Source: an uncultured Prevotella sp. (GTDB lineage Bacteria > Bacteroidota > Bacteroidia > Bacteroidales > Bacteroidaceae). From it: a stretch of 64,000 nucleotides of DNA. This document shows positions 29,501 through 38,771 of the stretch, piece by piece. Numbering within the stretch: position 1 is the stretch's first letter; each line of letters starts with the position of its first letter. The stretch is from the NCBI GenBank assembly GCA_905233425.1, contig CAJOEC010000011.1, positions 1 to 64,000 on the forward strand, written 5' to 3'. The notes under the pieces are model-generated. The model made no database searches, was not told the origin of the DNA, and saw only the letters and a list, made by a program, of their open reading frames with translations. Both the position numbers and the translations under genes were made by a program.

Positions 29501-30161
29501 TTTCTTCTACACCAACATGACCTCTACCAACTATGAAGGCGATGCCTCTACAGAGCAGTACAAGTCGTGCGTAGGAAGCGGTGTGGACGGCTCGCGTAAC
29601 TTCGCCACCTATAACGTCAACAGCTATAACCCGAAGTATGTCGAGGTGCTGACCGACGAGGGTGCTGTCATACCCGGCTTCTACATCACCAACTCTGCCT
29701 ACGCCTACACCTCGATGGTGAACGGCGACGACTACGCAAAGAAGTTCGACCTCGGCGACTGGTTCATGCTCACCGTCACCGGCTACGATGCCGACGGCGA
29801 GGTGACGGGCACGAAGGACTTCTATCTGGCCGACCTGCGCGACGCCGACAATGCTTATATCATCAACGACTGGCGCTATGTGGACCTCTCTGGTCTGGGC
29901 AAGGTGAAGAAGCTCGGCTTCGACATGAGCAGCAGCGACACCGGCGACTGGGGCATGAACACACCCGCCTATTTCTGCATGGACAACCTCGGTGCCAAGG
30001 GCGTTGAGGAGCTGCCTGAGAGCAATGTTACCGTCGGTATTCAGTATGTTGCGACTGAGTCGCAACAAACGGAAAATGTCTACGACCTGCAGGGCCGCCG
30101 AATCACTCCATCAACCAAGGGCATTTATGTCAAGAATGGCAAGAAAGTGGTTGTCAGATAG
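26589..30161 (+). CDS. BtuH-like surface protein with two DUF4465-like domains and C-terminal GIYV-NGKK motif
   Basis: Two copies of the pattern FxDKGFWNG...TYHCPWISG...GTGANGSETFAV / LDDESYWNG...FKFENGHE...GSGVDGSRNFAT; C-term VYDLQGRRITPSTKGIYVKNGKKVVVR; B12 locus context. Confidence 0.7.
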   Translation: MKKLLLSFLALSLMATGSALATQVEVTMNAKSKLIKSLKGLNNDAIVEVGEPTSNKYTFDAPDGSYLLTATAADGETVSGTIQLDIDADHATFAIFSPEVRVKNADWVYGTDYTLTLKVTDKEGGIVNTTMGEYTSGNKMFLVFSGNTYYLDLVPSEAHLAEGYLPVTYSGTVTANPTIQAEAPMSDLFTISVPATAELFVGTKTAHFVKFKEVAPQNVATEGNTKTYTYRLADKQQYNYRVTQPSKVTQAGLFTMSIDQEKRPVLDFTDTDLSGLTPRIIDHAAESNDGYNVADIFLNINPSGHLKLANVGDTYDILPMRNWELVNSITANYFIEPDFHFRVLNTNGEADNSVVKVEDELLTAVGKGTAIVLVYYDAIHLDLYDGAEKKSFVGGSDWSAIWPENTGVFVVTVGEEATGITPNITINKDYLTTVTPWGGGDPIDTKLSMENVDAEFDVLYFLTPEDFSEGGYDYTFTPEGVATVTLARPMVSMSSVGYTGFSEEGVTKNADGSYTLHLTEGRNIVCLTNAAGQSVYQVMTAKPCSRTITVNGEVVTKVKPGDEVTIQYSGLYHPAGKLAGIHNFFGFLDYKQATEGITVNKSKANQYKMASTPEAQAVTFTVPEDWTQPTIELTDGVLGISGYGDPVGNHRATSKLTGRAPNFTAISQSAVLGRVPAVVLTVDVPSLAEETTISTMEDTGMEFNDKGFWNGGMIGEGEEGDWGEVTYHCPWISGLLTGYVDYSFMDMDEYSYDWWGGIALSKRTGTTLESLDDQYNNIVGTGANGSETFAVVYGEGIIDVNVEGGATVNSMYVVNSAYAMQNILVGDGYSKKFEEEGDHLYMNIVATKADGTEKTEVVKLAEFTTELNYIKDWTKIDLSGFGSDVTKLTFQLTAHNSGVPLYACIDDIEVSVPVTEAEALEVADFENLELDDESYWNGTDDTGSFVSGSFKFENGHETYDYGTYLYDYCYGFFYTNMTSTNYEGDASTEQYKSCVGSGVDGSRNFATYNVNSYNPKYVEVLTDEGAVIPGFYITNSAYAYTSMVNGDDYAKKFDLGDWFMLTVTGYDADGEVTGTKDFYLADLRDADNAYIINDWRYVDLSGLGKVKKLGFDMSSSDTGDWGMNTPAYFCMDNLGAKGVEELPESNVTVGIQYVATESQQTENVYDLQGRRITPSTKGIYVKNGKKVVVR

Positions 30162-31416
30162 CCTTTTACTTGTAGCACTCGCTCTGCTCACAGCCTGCGG
30201 GGGCAACCGTTCCCCGCAGAGCTGGGCAGAGCGTCTGCAACAGGAGCCGGCCCCCGACAGCATAGCATTCCGTTACGCCCGCCTCATCCATGTGGAGCGG
30301 CGCGACGACTGCCGCATCGTCTACATCGACAACCCCTGGAATCCGGGCAAGACGCTCCACACCTACGTCCTTGTCCCGTATGCTGCGCTAAATGCGCAGC
30401 CGCTCCCCTCCCATCAAGGGGAGGGGTTGGGGGGGGGGTCTGTAAATACCCTCGTTCGCGTCCCTCTCCAGCGCAGCGTCGTCTTCACCAGCGTCCACTG
30501 CGCTCTCATAGACCAGCTACAGGCTACGGCACAGGTAGCTGGTGTCGCCGACCTGAAATATATCAAGGTCCCCTTCGTACAGGAAGGCGTGAAGCGCGGC
30601 ACCCTAATTGACTGCGGCGACGGCATGAGTCCGATAGTGGAGAAGATCATCGATGCCAGTGCCGATGCCATCCTTCTCTCGCCATTCGAGAACAGCGGCG
30701 GCTACGGACGCTTGGAGGACATCAACATCCCCATCATCGAGTGTGCCGAGTATATGGAAACCTCGCCCTTGGCCCGCGCCGAGTGGATGCGCTTCTACGG
30801 TATGCTCTACGGCAAAGAGAAGGAGGCCGACAGCCTCTTCCAAGAGGTGGAGACCCGCTACCATGCCCTCTGCCAACTGGCCGCAGTCGGCGGTTCTCCC
30901 GCCGACACACCCTCCCTGGAAGCGCGGTCGTCCGCGCTCCCAGGGCGCCCCTCAGTGTTGATGGACAAGATGGCCGGCTCGGTGTGGTATGTCCCCGGCG
31001 GTCGCTCCACCATCGGCCAGATGCTTGTCGATGCCGGGGCCGACTATCCCTGGGCCGATGACACTAACAGCGGTTCCCTCCAACTGTCCTTCGAGACGGT
31101 GCTCGAGCGTGCCGGCCACTGTCAGCTCTGGCTCCTGCGCTACGACAGTCCGCAGCCCCTCACCCTTAGTGCCCTCCTCAGCGAAAAAGACGGTTACCGA
31201 ATGATGGAAGCCGTGAAGACTCCCCTCCCTTCAAGGGGAGGGGTTGGGGGTGGGGTCATTCCCGCACACGGTGTCTATGCCTGCAACGTCTCCACCTCGA
31301 TGTTCTACGAAGAAACCCCTTTCCGCCCCGACCTCCTGCTACAGGACTTCATAAAAATCCTCCACCCCGACATACAAAACCTGCCGCCCCTCCGTTATTA
31401 TCATAGGGTGGAATAA
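30136..31416 (+). CDS. ABC transporter substrate-binding lipoprotein, BtuF-like
   Basis: MARKWLSDSLLLVALALLTACGG lipobox; periplasmic-binding-protein pattern (DAILLSPFENSGGYGRLEDINIPIIECAEYMETSPLARAEWMRFYGMLYGKE); start refined from 29992, overlaps previous CDS by 26 nt. Confidence 0.8.
   Translation: MARKWLSDSLLLVALALLTACGGNRSPQSWAERLQQEPAPDSIAFRYARLIHVERRDDCRIVYIDNPWNPGKTLHTYVLVPYAALNAQPLPSHQGEGLGGGSVNTLVRVPLQRSVVFTSVHCALIDQLQATAQVAGVADLKYIKVPFVQEGVKRGTLIDCGDGMSPIVEKIIDASADAILLSPFENSGGYGRLEDINIPIIECAEYMETSPLARAEWMRFYGMLYGKEKEADSLFQEVETRYHALCQLAAVGGSPADTPSLEARSSALPGRPSVLMDKMAGSVWYVPGGRSTIGQMLVDAGADYPWADDTNSGSLQLSFETVLERAGHCQLWLLRYDSPQPLTLSALLSEKDGYRMMEAVKTPLPSRGGVGGGVIPAHGVYACNVSTSMFYEETPFRPDLLLQDFIKILHPDIQNLPPLRYYHRVE
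30405..30440 (+). repeat. GC-rich hairpin element in the btuF-like CDS
   Basis: CCCCTCCCATCAAGGGGAGGGGTTGGGGGGGGGGTC; encodes PLPSHQGEGLGGGS. Confidence 0.7.
31222..31256 (+). repeat. GC-rich hairpin element in the btuF-like CDS (second copy)
   Basis: CCCCTCCCTTCAAGGGGAGGGGTTGGGGGTGGGGTC; encodes PLPSRGGVGGGV. Confidence 0.7.
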
Positions 31417-31457
31417 GACCCATAAGACCTATAAGACCCATAAGTCCCATAAAACCC
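31413..31457 (+). repeat. 9-nt tandem repeat (ATAAGACCC)n at the btuF/btuC junction
   Basis: ATAAGACCC ATAAGACCT ATAAGACCC ATAAGTCCC ATAAAACCC. Confidence 0.85.
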
Positions 31458-31559
31458 ACCGCTGCATTAGCCCTTCTGGCCCTGCTAATAGCCGCGCTGT
31501 TTGCCCTCAACATCTTTGGGGGCAGCATCGACATCCCCGCCTCCGATGTCCTCGACATC

Positions 31560-32465
31560 TTGACAGGCGGCGAGGGGCAGAAGGAGTCATGGCGTTACAT
31601 TGTTCTTGAAAGCCGACTTCCCCAGGCCATCACCGCCCTCCTCTGCGGTGCCGCCCTTGCCGCCAGCGGACTGCTGCTCCAGACCGCCTTCCGCAACCCC
31701 CTCGCCGACCCCTCCATCTTCGGCATCAGCAGTGGCGCAGGCCTCGGTGTGGCCCTCACCATGCTCCTCCTCGGCGGCTCGCTGTCCCTCGGTTCGCTCC
31801 ATCTTGGAGGCTTCATCGCTGTCATTCTCGCCGCTTTCGTCGGGGCGATGATTGTCACCGCCATCATCTTTTTCTTTTCCACCAGAGTCAGGAACCACAT
31901 AATGCTGCTCATCATCGGCATCATGATAGGCTACCTCTCCGCCTCGGCCATCACCCTGCTCAACTTCTTCGCCACCGACGAGGGCGTGAAGTCATACATG
32001 GTCTGGGGCATGGGCACCTTCGGCGGTGTCACCACGGCCCATCTGCCCATCTTCGCCACCGTCACCATCGCCGGCATCGTCGGCACCCTCATGCTCATAA
32101 AACCGCTAAACGCCCTGATGCTCGGCGACCGCTATGCCGAGAACCTCGGCTTTAACATACGCCGCATACGCAACTGGCTGCTTGTCGTCACCGGACTTCT
32201 CACCGCCATCACCACCGCCTTCTGCGGCCCCGTGTCGTTCATCGGCCTGGCTGTGCCCCACATCGCCCGCCTCACCTTCCGCACCGACAACCACCAGTTG
32301 CTGCTGCCCGCCACTTTGCTTTGCGGCGCAGCCGTTGCCCTGCTGTGCAACATCATCTGCTATCTGCCCGGCGAGAACGGCATCATACCCCTCGGAGCCG
32401 TCACCCCTCTCATGGGTGCCCCCGTCATAATATACATCATTGTCAAACATAACAAACCTCAATAA
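31560..32465 (+). CDS. FecCD/BtuC-family ABC transporter permease (true N-terminus probably further upstream)
   Basis: LPQAITALLCGAALAASGLLLQTAFRNPLADPSIFGISSGAGLG is diagnostic FecCD; TTG at 31560 omits in-frame upstream TM1 (TAALALLALLIAALFALNIFGGSIDI). Confidence 0.85.
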   Translation: MTGGEGQKESWRYIVLESRLPQAITALLCGAALAASGLLLQTAFRNPLADPSIFGISSGAGLGVALTMLLLGGSLSLGSLHLGGFIAVILAAFVGAMIVTAIIFFFSTRVRNHIMLLIIGIMIGYLSASAITLLNFFATDEGVKSYMVWGMGTFGGVTTAHLPIFATVTIAGIVGTLMLIKPLNALMLGDRYAENLGFNIRRIRNWLLVVTGLLTAITTAFCGPVSFIGLAVPHIARLTFRTDNHQLLLPATLLCGAAVALLCNIICYLPGENGIIPLGAVTPLMGAPVIIYIIVKHNKPQ

Positions 32466-32474
32466 TTTACAACT

Positions 32475-33980
32475 ATGTTCAAAAGTTTCAACGGTTTCCA
32501 TCTCATCGACGCCTACCACAAAAGGCATCAAGAGAAGAAAGACCACCCTCAAAGGGTATTAAAGAAAACGGTGGAGGCCATCGCGGTAGTGCTTATTACA
32601 CTGCTGCTGTGGAATCTGCCAAGTGATTCATTCGGCATCGACGGGCTGAACATCGTCCAGCAGCGCATCATTGCCATCTTCGCCTTCGCCACGCTGATGT
32701 GGATTATGGAGGTGGTGCCGTCGTGGGCTACCAGTGTCGCCATCATGGGCCTGATGCTGCTGTTCTGCAGCGACTCGGGCGTGAAATGGCTCTGCGACCC
32801 TGAAGAAGTGGGCACGCTGCTCTCCTACAAGGGAGTTATGGCCTGCTTCGCCGACCCAGTCATCATGCTGTTCATTGGCGGCTTCATCCTTGCCATCGCG
32901 GCGACGAAGACCGGCCTCGACGCGCAGTTAGCCAAGGTGCTGCTGAAGCCATTCGGCACGCGGAGCGAGATGGTGCTCTTAGGCTTCCTGCTCATTACGG
33001 GCCTGTTCTCGATGTTCGTGTCGAACACGGCGACGGCCGCCATGATGCTGACGTTCCTCACGCCTGTTTTCAAGCAGCTGCCGCCGGAGGGCAAGGGACG
33101 CATCGCCCTGGCATTGAGCATCCCCGTGGCTGCCAACCTCGGCGGAATGGGAACGCCCATCGGCACACCGCCCAACACCATCGCCCTGAAGTATCTCAAC
33201 GACCCCGAAGGTCTGAACCTCAACATAGGCTTCGGCGAGTGGATGATGTTCATGGTGCCACTGGTCGCCGTGCTGCTGTTCATCGGATGGATGCTGCTGA
33301 AGACTATTTTCCCCTTCACCCAGAAGCGTATTGAGCTGACCATCGAGGGCGGCATGAAGCCGGGGGCACAGTCGAAGATTGTCATCGTGACGTTCATCGC
33401 CACCGTGGCCCTATGGCTGCTCGACTCGGTGACGGGCATCAACAGCTACACCGTGGCGCTCATACCTTTCGTGGTCTTTGCCATGACGGGTGTCATCAGC
33501 CGTCAGGACTTGGAGGAGATAAACTGGAGCGTCATCTGGATGGTAGCCGGCGGTTTCGCCCTGGGTTATGGCCTGAACCAGTCGGGCTTGGCCGCTTTGG
33601 CTGTCGAGAGCATCCCCTTCGGCGAGTTCTCGCCTCTGCTCATACTCATTCTCTCGGGTGTCATCTGCTATCTGCTGTCGAACTTCATCAGCAACTCGGC
33701 AACGGCGGCACTGCTCATGCCCATCCTCGTGGTGGTCTGCTCGGCCATGGGCGACAAGCTCGACGCCATCGGCGGCACGTCGACGGTACTCATCGGTGTG
33801 GCCATCGCGTCCTCGTCGGCTATGATACTGCCCATCTCCACGCCGCCAAACGCACTGGCCTACGCCACGAACCTCGTGGAGCAGAAGGACATGGCCCGCA
33901 TCGGTATCATCACCGGCATCGTCTCTATGGTGCTCGGCTATGCCCTGCTCTATCTCATGGGAATAATGCACGTCATCTGA
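32475..33980 (+). CDS. DASS/SLC13-family anion (sodium/dicarboxylate or sulfate) transporter
   Basis: ISRQDLEEINWSVIWMVAGGFALGYGLNQSGLA, NFISNSATAALLMPI, LPISTPPNALAYAT. Confidence 0.85.
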   Translation: MFKSFNGFHLIDAYHKRHQEKKDHPQRVLKKTVEAIAVVLITLLLWNLPSDSFGIDGLNIVQQRIIAIFAFATLMWIMEVVPSWATSVAIMGLMLLFCSDSGVKWLCDPEEVGTLLSYKGVMACFADPVIMLFIGGFILAIAATKTGLDAQLAKVLLKPFGTRSEMVLLGFLLITGLFSMFVSNTATAAMMLTFLTPVFKQLPPEGKGRIALALSIPVAANLGGMGTPIGTPPNTIALKYLNDPEGLNLNIGFGEWMMFMVPLVAVLLFIGWMLLKTIFPFTQKRIELTIEGGMKPGAQSKIVIVTFIATVALWLLDSVTGINSYTVALIPFVVFAMTGVISRQDLEEINWSVIWMVAGGFALGYGLNQSGLAALAVESIPFGEFSPLLILILSGVICYLLSNFISNSATAALLMPILVVVCSAMGDKLDAIGGTSTVLIGVAIASSSAMILPISTPPNALAYATNLVEQKDMARIGIITGIVSMVLGYALLYLMGIMHVI

Positions 33981-33982
33981 AC

Positions 33983-34020
33983 CGCGAATTGAACGAATTA
34001 CGCGAATCACACGAATTGAA
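33983..34020 (+). repeat. 9-nt (CGAATTACA-type) repeat tract after the DASS gene
   Basis: GCGAATTGAACGAATTACGCGAATCACACGAATTGAAC. Confidence 0.7.
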
Positions 34021-34121
34021 CGGCCTTGCGCTTGGCTTCCTCTGCCTCACGGATGGCCATTCCACCACGGCGTGCATGACGTTAAGGTCTACACCCTTCA
34101 CCATGTCGATAATTGGGGCCA

Positions 34122-35446
<1,325 letters not shown>

Positions 35447-35583
35447 AGTAGGAGGCGTGGCCTCCGTCCAAGGCTTTTGCCCTTTCAGGGCGATGATAAC
35501 CCTATCATCATACCCAGGGCGTTGCCCTGGGCTGACTGCTTGCTGGCCTTTTAGGCCGTTCTGCGGAAACATACGATAATCAT
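35447..35583. repeat. About 135-nt multi-hairpin intergenic repeat, copy 1
   Basis: AGTAGGAGGCGTGGCCTCCGTCCAAGGCTTTTGCCCTTTCAGGGCGATGATAACCC...CCCAGGGCGTTGCCCTGGG...GGCCTTTTAGGCC; homologous to 49405-49544. Confidence 0.9.
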
Positions 35584-35724
35584 CTATTTGTACCAACTTG
35601 TCGCAATGGTGGCTGCAAAGATACGAATTTATCCACAATAATCATTAAAAAACGTGGGGAAATATCGTCGCTTCGTCATTTTTTATGTAATTTTGCCACA
35701 TAAACCCTATAAACAGACAACATT

Positions 35725-37383
35725 ATGACTAAAAAAGCATTTGCGATGGCAGCCATCGCGTGTGGTGTGGCATTTTGCAGCTGCACAGAACAGAAGAAAG
35801 GGGAGGCCGTCGGCCTTCAAGTGAAAACACAGTACGGCGTAGTCGAAGGCTTCGAGGCGGACAGCGTGAAGAAGTTCCTCGGCGTGCCCTTCGCACAGGC
35901 TCCCGTGGGAGAATTGCGCTGGAAGGCTCCGCAGCCACTTCAGGCGTGGGAGGGCGTGCGCGAGGCGAAGCAGTTTGGCGATGACCCCATGCAGCCCAAC
36001 ATCTTCGGCGACATGTCGTTCCGCGGCTCCGGGCGCAGCGAGGACTGCCTGTACCTGAACATCTGGACGACGGCGGAGACCACGGCCGACGCCCTGCCCG
36101 TGCTTATCTACTTCAACGGCGGCGGACTGATGGCCGGTTCGGGCAGCGAGCCGCGCTACGACGGTACGAGCATCGCCAAGCATGGCGTCATCGGCGTGAC
36201 GGCCAACTACCGTGAGGGCGTGTTCGGATTTTTCGCCCATCCCGACCTCACGGCGGCAAGCGACTACAAGGGTAGTGGCAACTACGGTTTCCTCGACCAG
36301 GTGGCCGCCATCAAGTGGGTGAAGGAGAATATCGCGGCCTTTGGCGGCGACCCAGCCAAGATTACCATCGTGGGCGAGTCGGCAGGCTCGTTCTCCGTTT
36401 CGCTGCTGATGTGTTCGCCCCTGTCGAAAGACTTGATTGCGGGTGCCATGCTTTCGTCGGGTGCCGAGGTGCTGCCATACATGCCATCGTCGCAGGCCGA
36501 TGCCGACGCTGCCGGAGCCGAACTGCTGAAACAGGCGGGCATAGCAAGTCTGGCCGACGCGATGGCACTGAGCGCCGATTCACTTGAGAAGCTCCTTCCT
36601 CCACGTGGTATGGCCAATGTCGTAATCGACGGTTATTTCATGGCTGAGAACCCCGACGACATCTTCGGGAAGAACGGACAGTCGCAAGTGCCCCTGCTCG
36701 CCGGCTGGAACTCATTAGAAGCCCATCCCATGCAGGCATTGCAAGGCCAGGCTCCTACACTCGAGAACTACAAGAACGCCATGCGGGCGCAGTTCGGCGA
36801 CATGACCGACGAGATCTTCGCGGCCTACGGTATCGAGACCGACGACGACGTGATGAGCCAGAAGGGCTTCGACCTCGTCAGCGACCTCTTCACCGGCTTC
36901 CCCACATGGAAGGTCTGCGACTATCACGCCAAGTCGGGGCTGCCCGTCTACCGCTACCACTACATGCACCCGCGTCCTCAGGTTTCGGCTAAGATGGGTG
37001 ACAAGGTGGGCGCACTTGCCGGAGGCGTGCGCGACAAGACCGAGGAGGAGAAGAAGGCCGCTGCCGAGCAGCCAGCCATCGCTCCTGGTGCCGTTCACTC
37101 CGCCGACATCGAGTATGCCATGGGAACGCTCGACACCAACGAGTACTACGACTGGCAGGACGAGGACTATGCCATCTCGAAGCTCTTCCTCACCTACTAC
37201 GCCAACTTCTGCAAGACGGGCAATCCTAATGGCGAGGGTCTGCCCCAGTGGACGGCCATAACCAAGGACAACCTCGATGCTGCTCCCGTGATGAAGATCG
37301 ACACCGAGTCCCGCGAGGTCGCTTCCCCGGAAAGGGAGAATGCCTATCGCGTCTTGGAAAAGTTCTACAGAAGCAGGAAATAG
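35725..37383 (+). CDS. Type-B carboxylesterase family protein
   Basis: KKFLGVPFAQAPVGELRWKAPQ; SEDCLYLNIWT; ITIVGESAGSFSV. Confidence 0.9.
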   Translation: MTKKAFAMAAIACGVAFCSCTEQKKGEAVGLQVKTQYGVVEGFEADSVKKFLGVPFAQAPVGELRWKAPQPLQAWEGVREAKQFGDDPMQPNIFGDMSFRGSGRSEDCLYLNIWTTAETTADALPVLIYFNGGGLMAGSGSEPRYDGTSIAKHGVIGVTANYREGVFGFFAHPDLTAASDYKGSGNYGFLDQVAAIKWVKENIAAFGGDPAKITIVGESAGSFSVSLLMCSPLSKDLIAGAMLSSGAEVLPYMPSSQADADAAGAELLKQAGIASLADAMALSADSLEKLLPPRGMANVVIDGYFMAENPDDIFGKNGQSQVPLLAGWNSLEAHPMQALQGQAPTLENYKNAMRAQFGDMTDEIFAAYGIETDDDVMSQKGFDLVSDLFTGFPTWKVCDYHAKSGLPVYRYHYMHPRPQVSAKMGDKVGALAGGVRDKTEEEKKAAAEQPAIAPGAVHSADIEYAMGTLDTNEYYDWQDEDYAISKLFLTYYANFCKTGNPNGEGLPQWTAITKDNLDAAPVMKIDTESREVASPERENAYRVLEKFYRSRK

Positions 37384-37450
37384 ACACAAGACGGCTCTCT
37401 GCCAAAGTCTGCCCGGAGCAGCCAAAAAATCGTCGCCGACATGACAAATA

Positions 37451-37512
37451 GTTCGCCCGGCGCGAACTCCCAGTCCGCCCGGCGCGAACTCACAGTTCGC
37501 GCCGGGCGAACT
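37451..37512. repeat. GC-rich direct/inverted repeat cluster (GTTCGCCCGGCGCGAACT units)
   Basis: Two direct copies (37451-37468, 37474-37490) and one inverted copy AGTTCGCGCCGGGCGAACT (37494-37512). Confidence 0.85.
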
Positions 37513-37603
37513 CTTTGGCGTCTCGGAGGGCTGTTTTGGACACCTCGGCGATAGCCAAAAGTTAAAAACCCAAAATGTGTGTGCGCGTTTGGGAAAAATT
37601 CCT

Positions 37604-37611
37604 TACCTTTG
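37604..37611 (+). promoter_or_regulatory. -7 element TACCTTTG
   Basis: TTACCTTTGCAG just upstream of ATG 37637; -33 weak. Confidence 0.5.
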
Positions 37612-37636
37612 CAGTCGAATGTGTGATTATTGTACT

Positions 37637-38764
37637 ATGAGAACAATTATGAGAATAAGACAATGGGTGATAGCCGCCACCCTTCTCTGCGGCTCCCATG
37701 CTGCGCTGGCCGTTGAGCCCGGTGGCGAGTTCTCAATCGCGACGCTCAACGTTGACGGACTGCCGCAGAAGATCCTGATGGTGAAAGTCAATGCCAACGG
37801 CCCCGGCGACGAGGGTACGGCGCGAATAGGCAAGTATCTGGCCGGGAAGGGCTACGACCTGGTAATGATGCAGGAGGACTTCAACTTCCACGGCGTGCTC
37901 TCCGTCTGGCTCGAGGACGACTACTCGATGGACGAGTGGAGCGGCGACGTGGGGCTTGACGGCCACAAGATAGACTTCCTCCATCTGCAGAACCATCGCT
38001 TCGTGTGCGACGGCCTGATGGGCTGTTGGAAGAAGGACCTGCAGGTGACGCCCGCCGCCCGCACGGCATGGACGGCCAATTTCGGCAAGTTCTGCCACGC
38101 CATGGACGAGATGGTGACTAAGGGCTACCGTCGCTACGACGTGACGCTGCGCGACGGCACCGCCATCGTTGTCTACAACATGCACATGGACGCCACAGCC
38201 TCCGATGACGAGGCCGATGGGAAGGGCACCCCCGACCACGAGGCCCGTATGGCACAATGGGCACAGCTGAAGGCCGATGTGGAGACGCTGATGGATTCGC
38301 GCCCGATAATCATTGTGGGCGACATGAACACCCTATACGGACGCGACGACGTGAGGGGCGAGTTCATCGAGGCCATCAACGCCACAGGCCGTGCCACAGC
38401 TGCCGACGTGTGGGTGGAGTTGAAGCAGGGCGGTGTCTACCCGACGGCTAAGACCGAGGCGGAGGCAGGCGAGGAGACGTTCGACAAGATACTCTACATA
38501 AATCCTTCCGATGGGGCAAAGATAGTTCCAGTGTCGTTCACCATCGACCGCGACGGCTACCTGCGCGACGGCAAGCCACTGGGCGACCACTGGCCTGTGG
38601 CAGCCAAGTTCAGGGTGGCTTCACGTGACGCCGTGGGCATCAGCGCTACGCTGAATGACAAGGAAGCTGAAGATGAAGTCATATACAACATGAACGGGCA
38701 GCGCGTCGAACAGCCACGCGGCGGAGTGTACATAAAGAACGGGAACAAGACTGTAATAAGATAG
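37637..38764 (+). CDS. Secreted endonuclease/exonuclease/phosphatase family protein with C-terminal GVYI-NGNK motif
   Basis: FSIATLNVDGLP; IIIVGDMNTLYGRDD; DHWPVAAKF; C-term NMNGQRVEQPRGGVYIKNGNKTVIR; start refined from 37577. Confidence 0.8.
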   Translation: MRTIMRIRQWVIAATLLCGSHAALAVEPGGEFSIATLNVDGLPQKILMVKVNANGPGDEGTARIGKYLAGKGYDLVMMQEDFNFHGVLSVWLEDDYSMDEWSGDVGLDGHKIDFLHLQNHRFVCDGLMGCWKKDLQVTPAARTAWTANFGKFCHAMDEMVTKGYRRYDVTLRDGTAIVVYNMHMDATASDDEADGKGTPDHEARMAQWAQLKADVETLMDSRPIIIVGDMNTLYGRDDVRGEFIEAINATGRATAADVWVELKQGGVYPTAKTEAEAGEETFDKILYINPSDGAKIVPVSFTIDRDGYLRDGKPLGDHWPVAAKFRVASRDAVGISATLNDKEAEDEVIYNMNGQRVEQPRGGVYIKNGNKTVIR

Positions 38765-38771
38765 TATGGCT

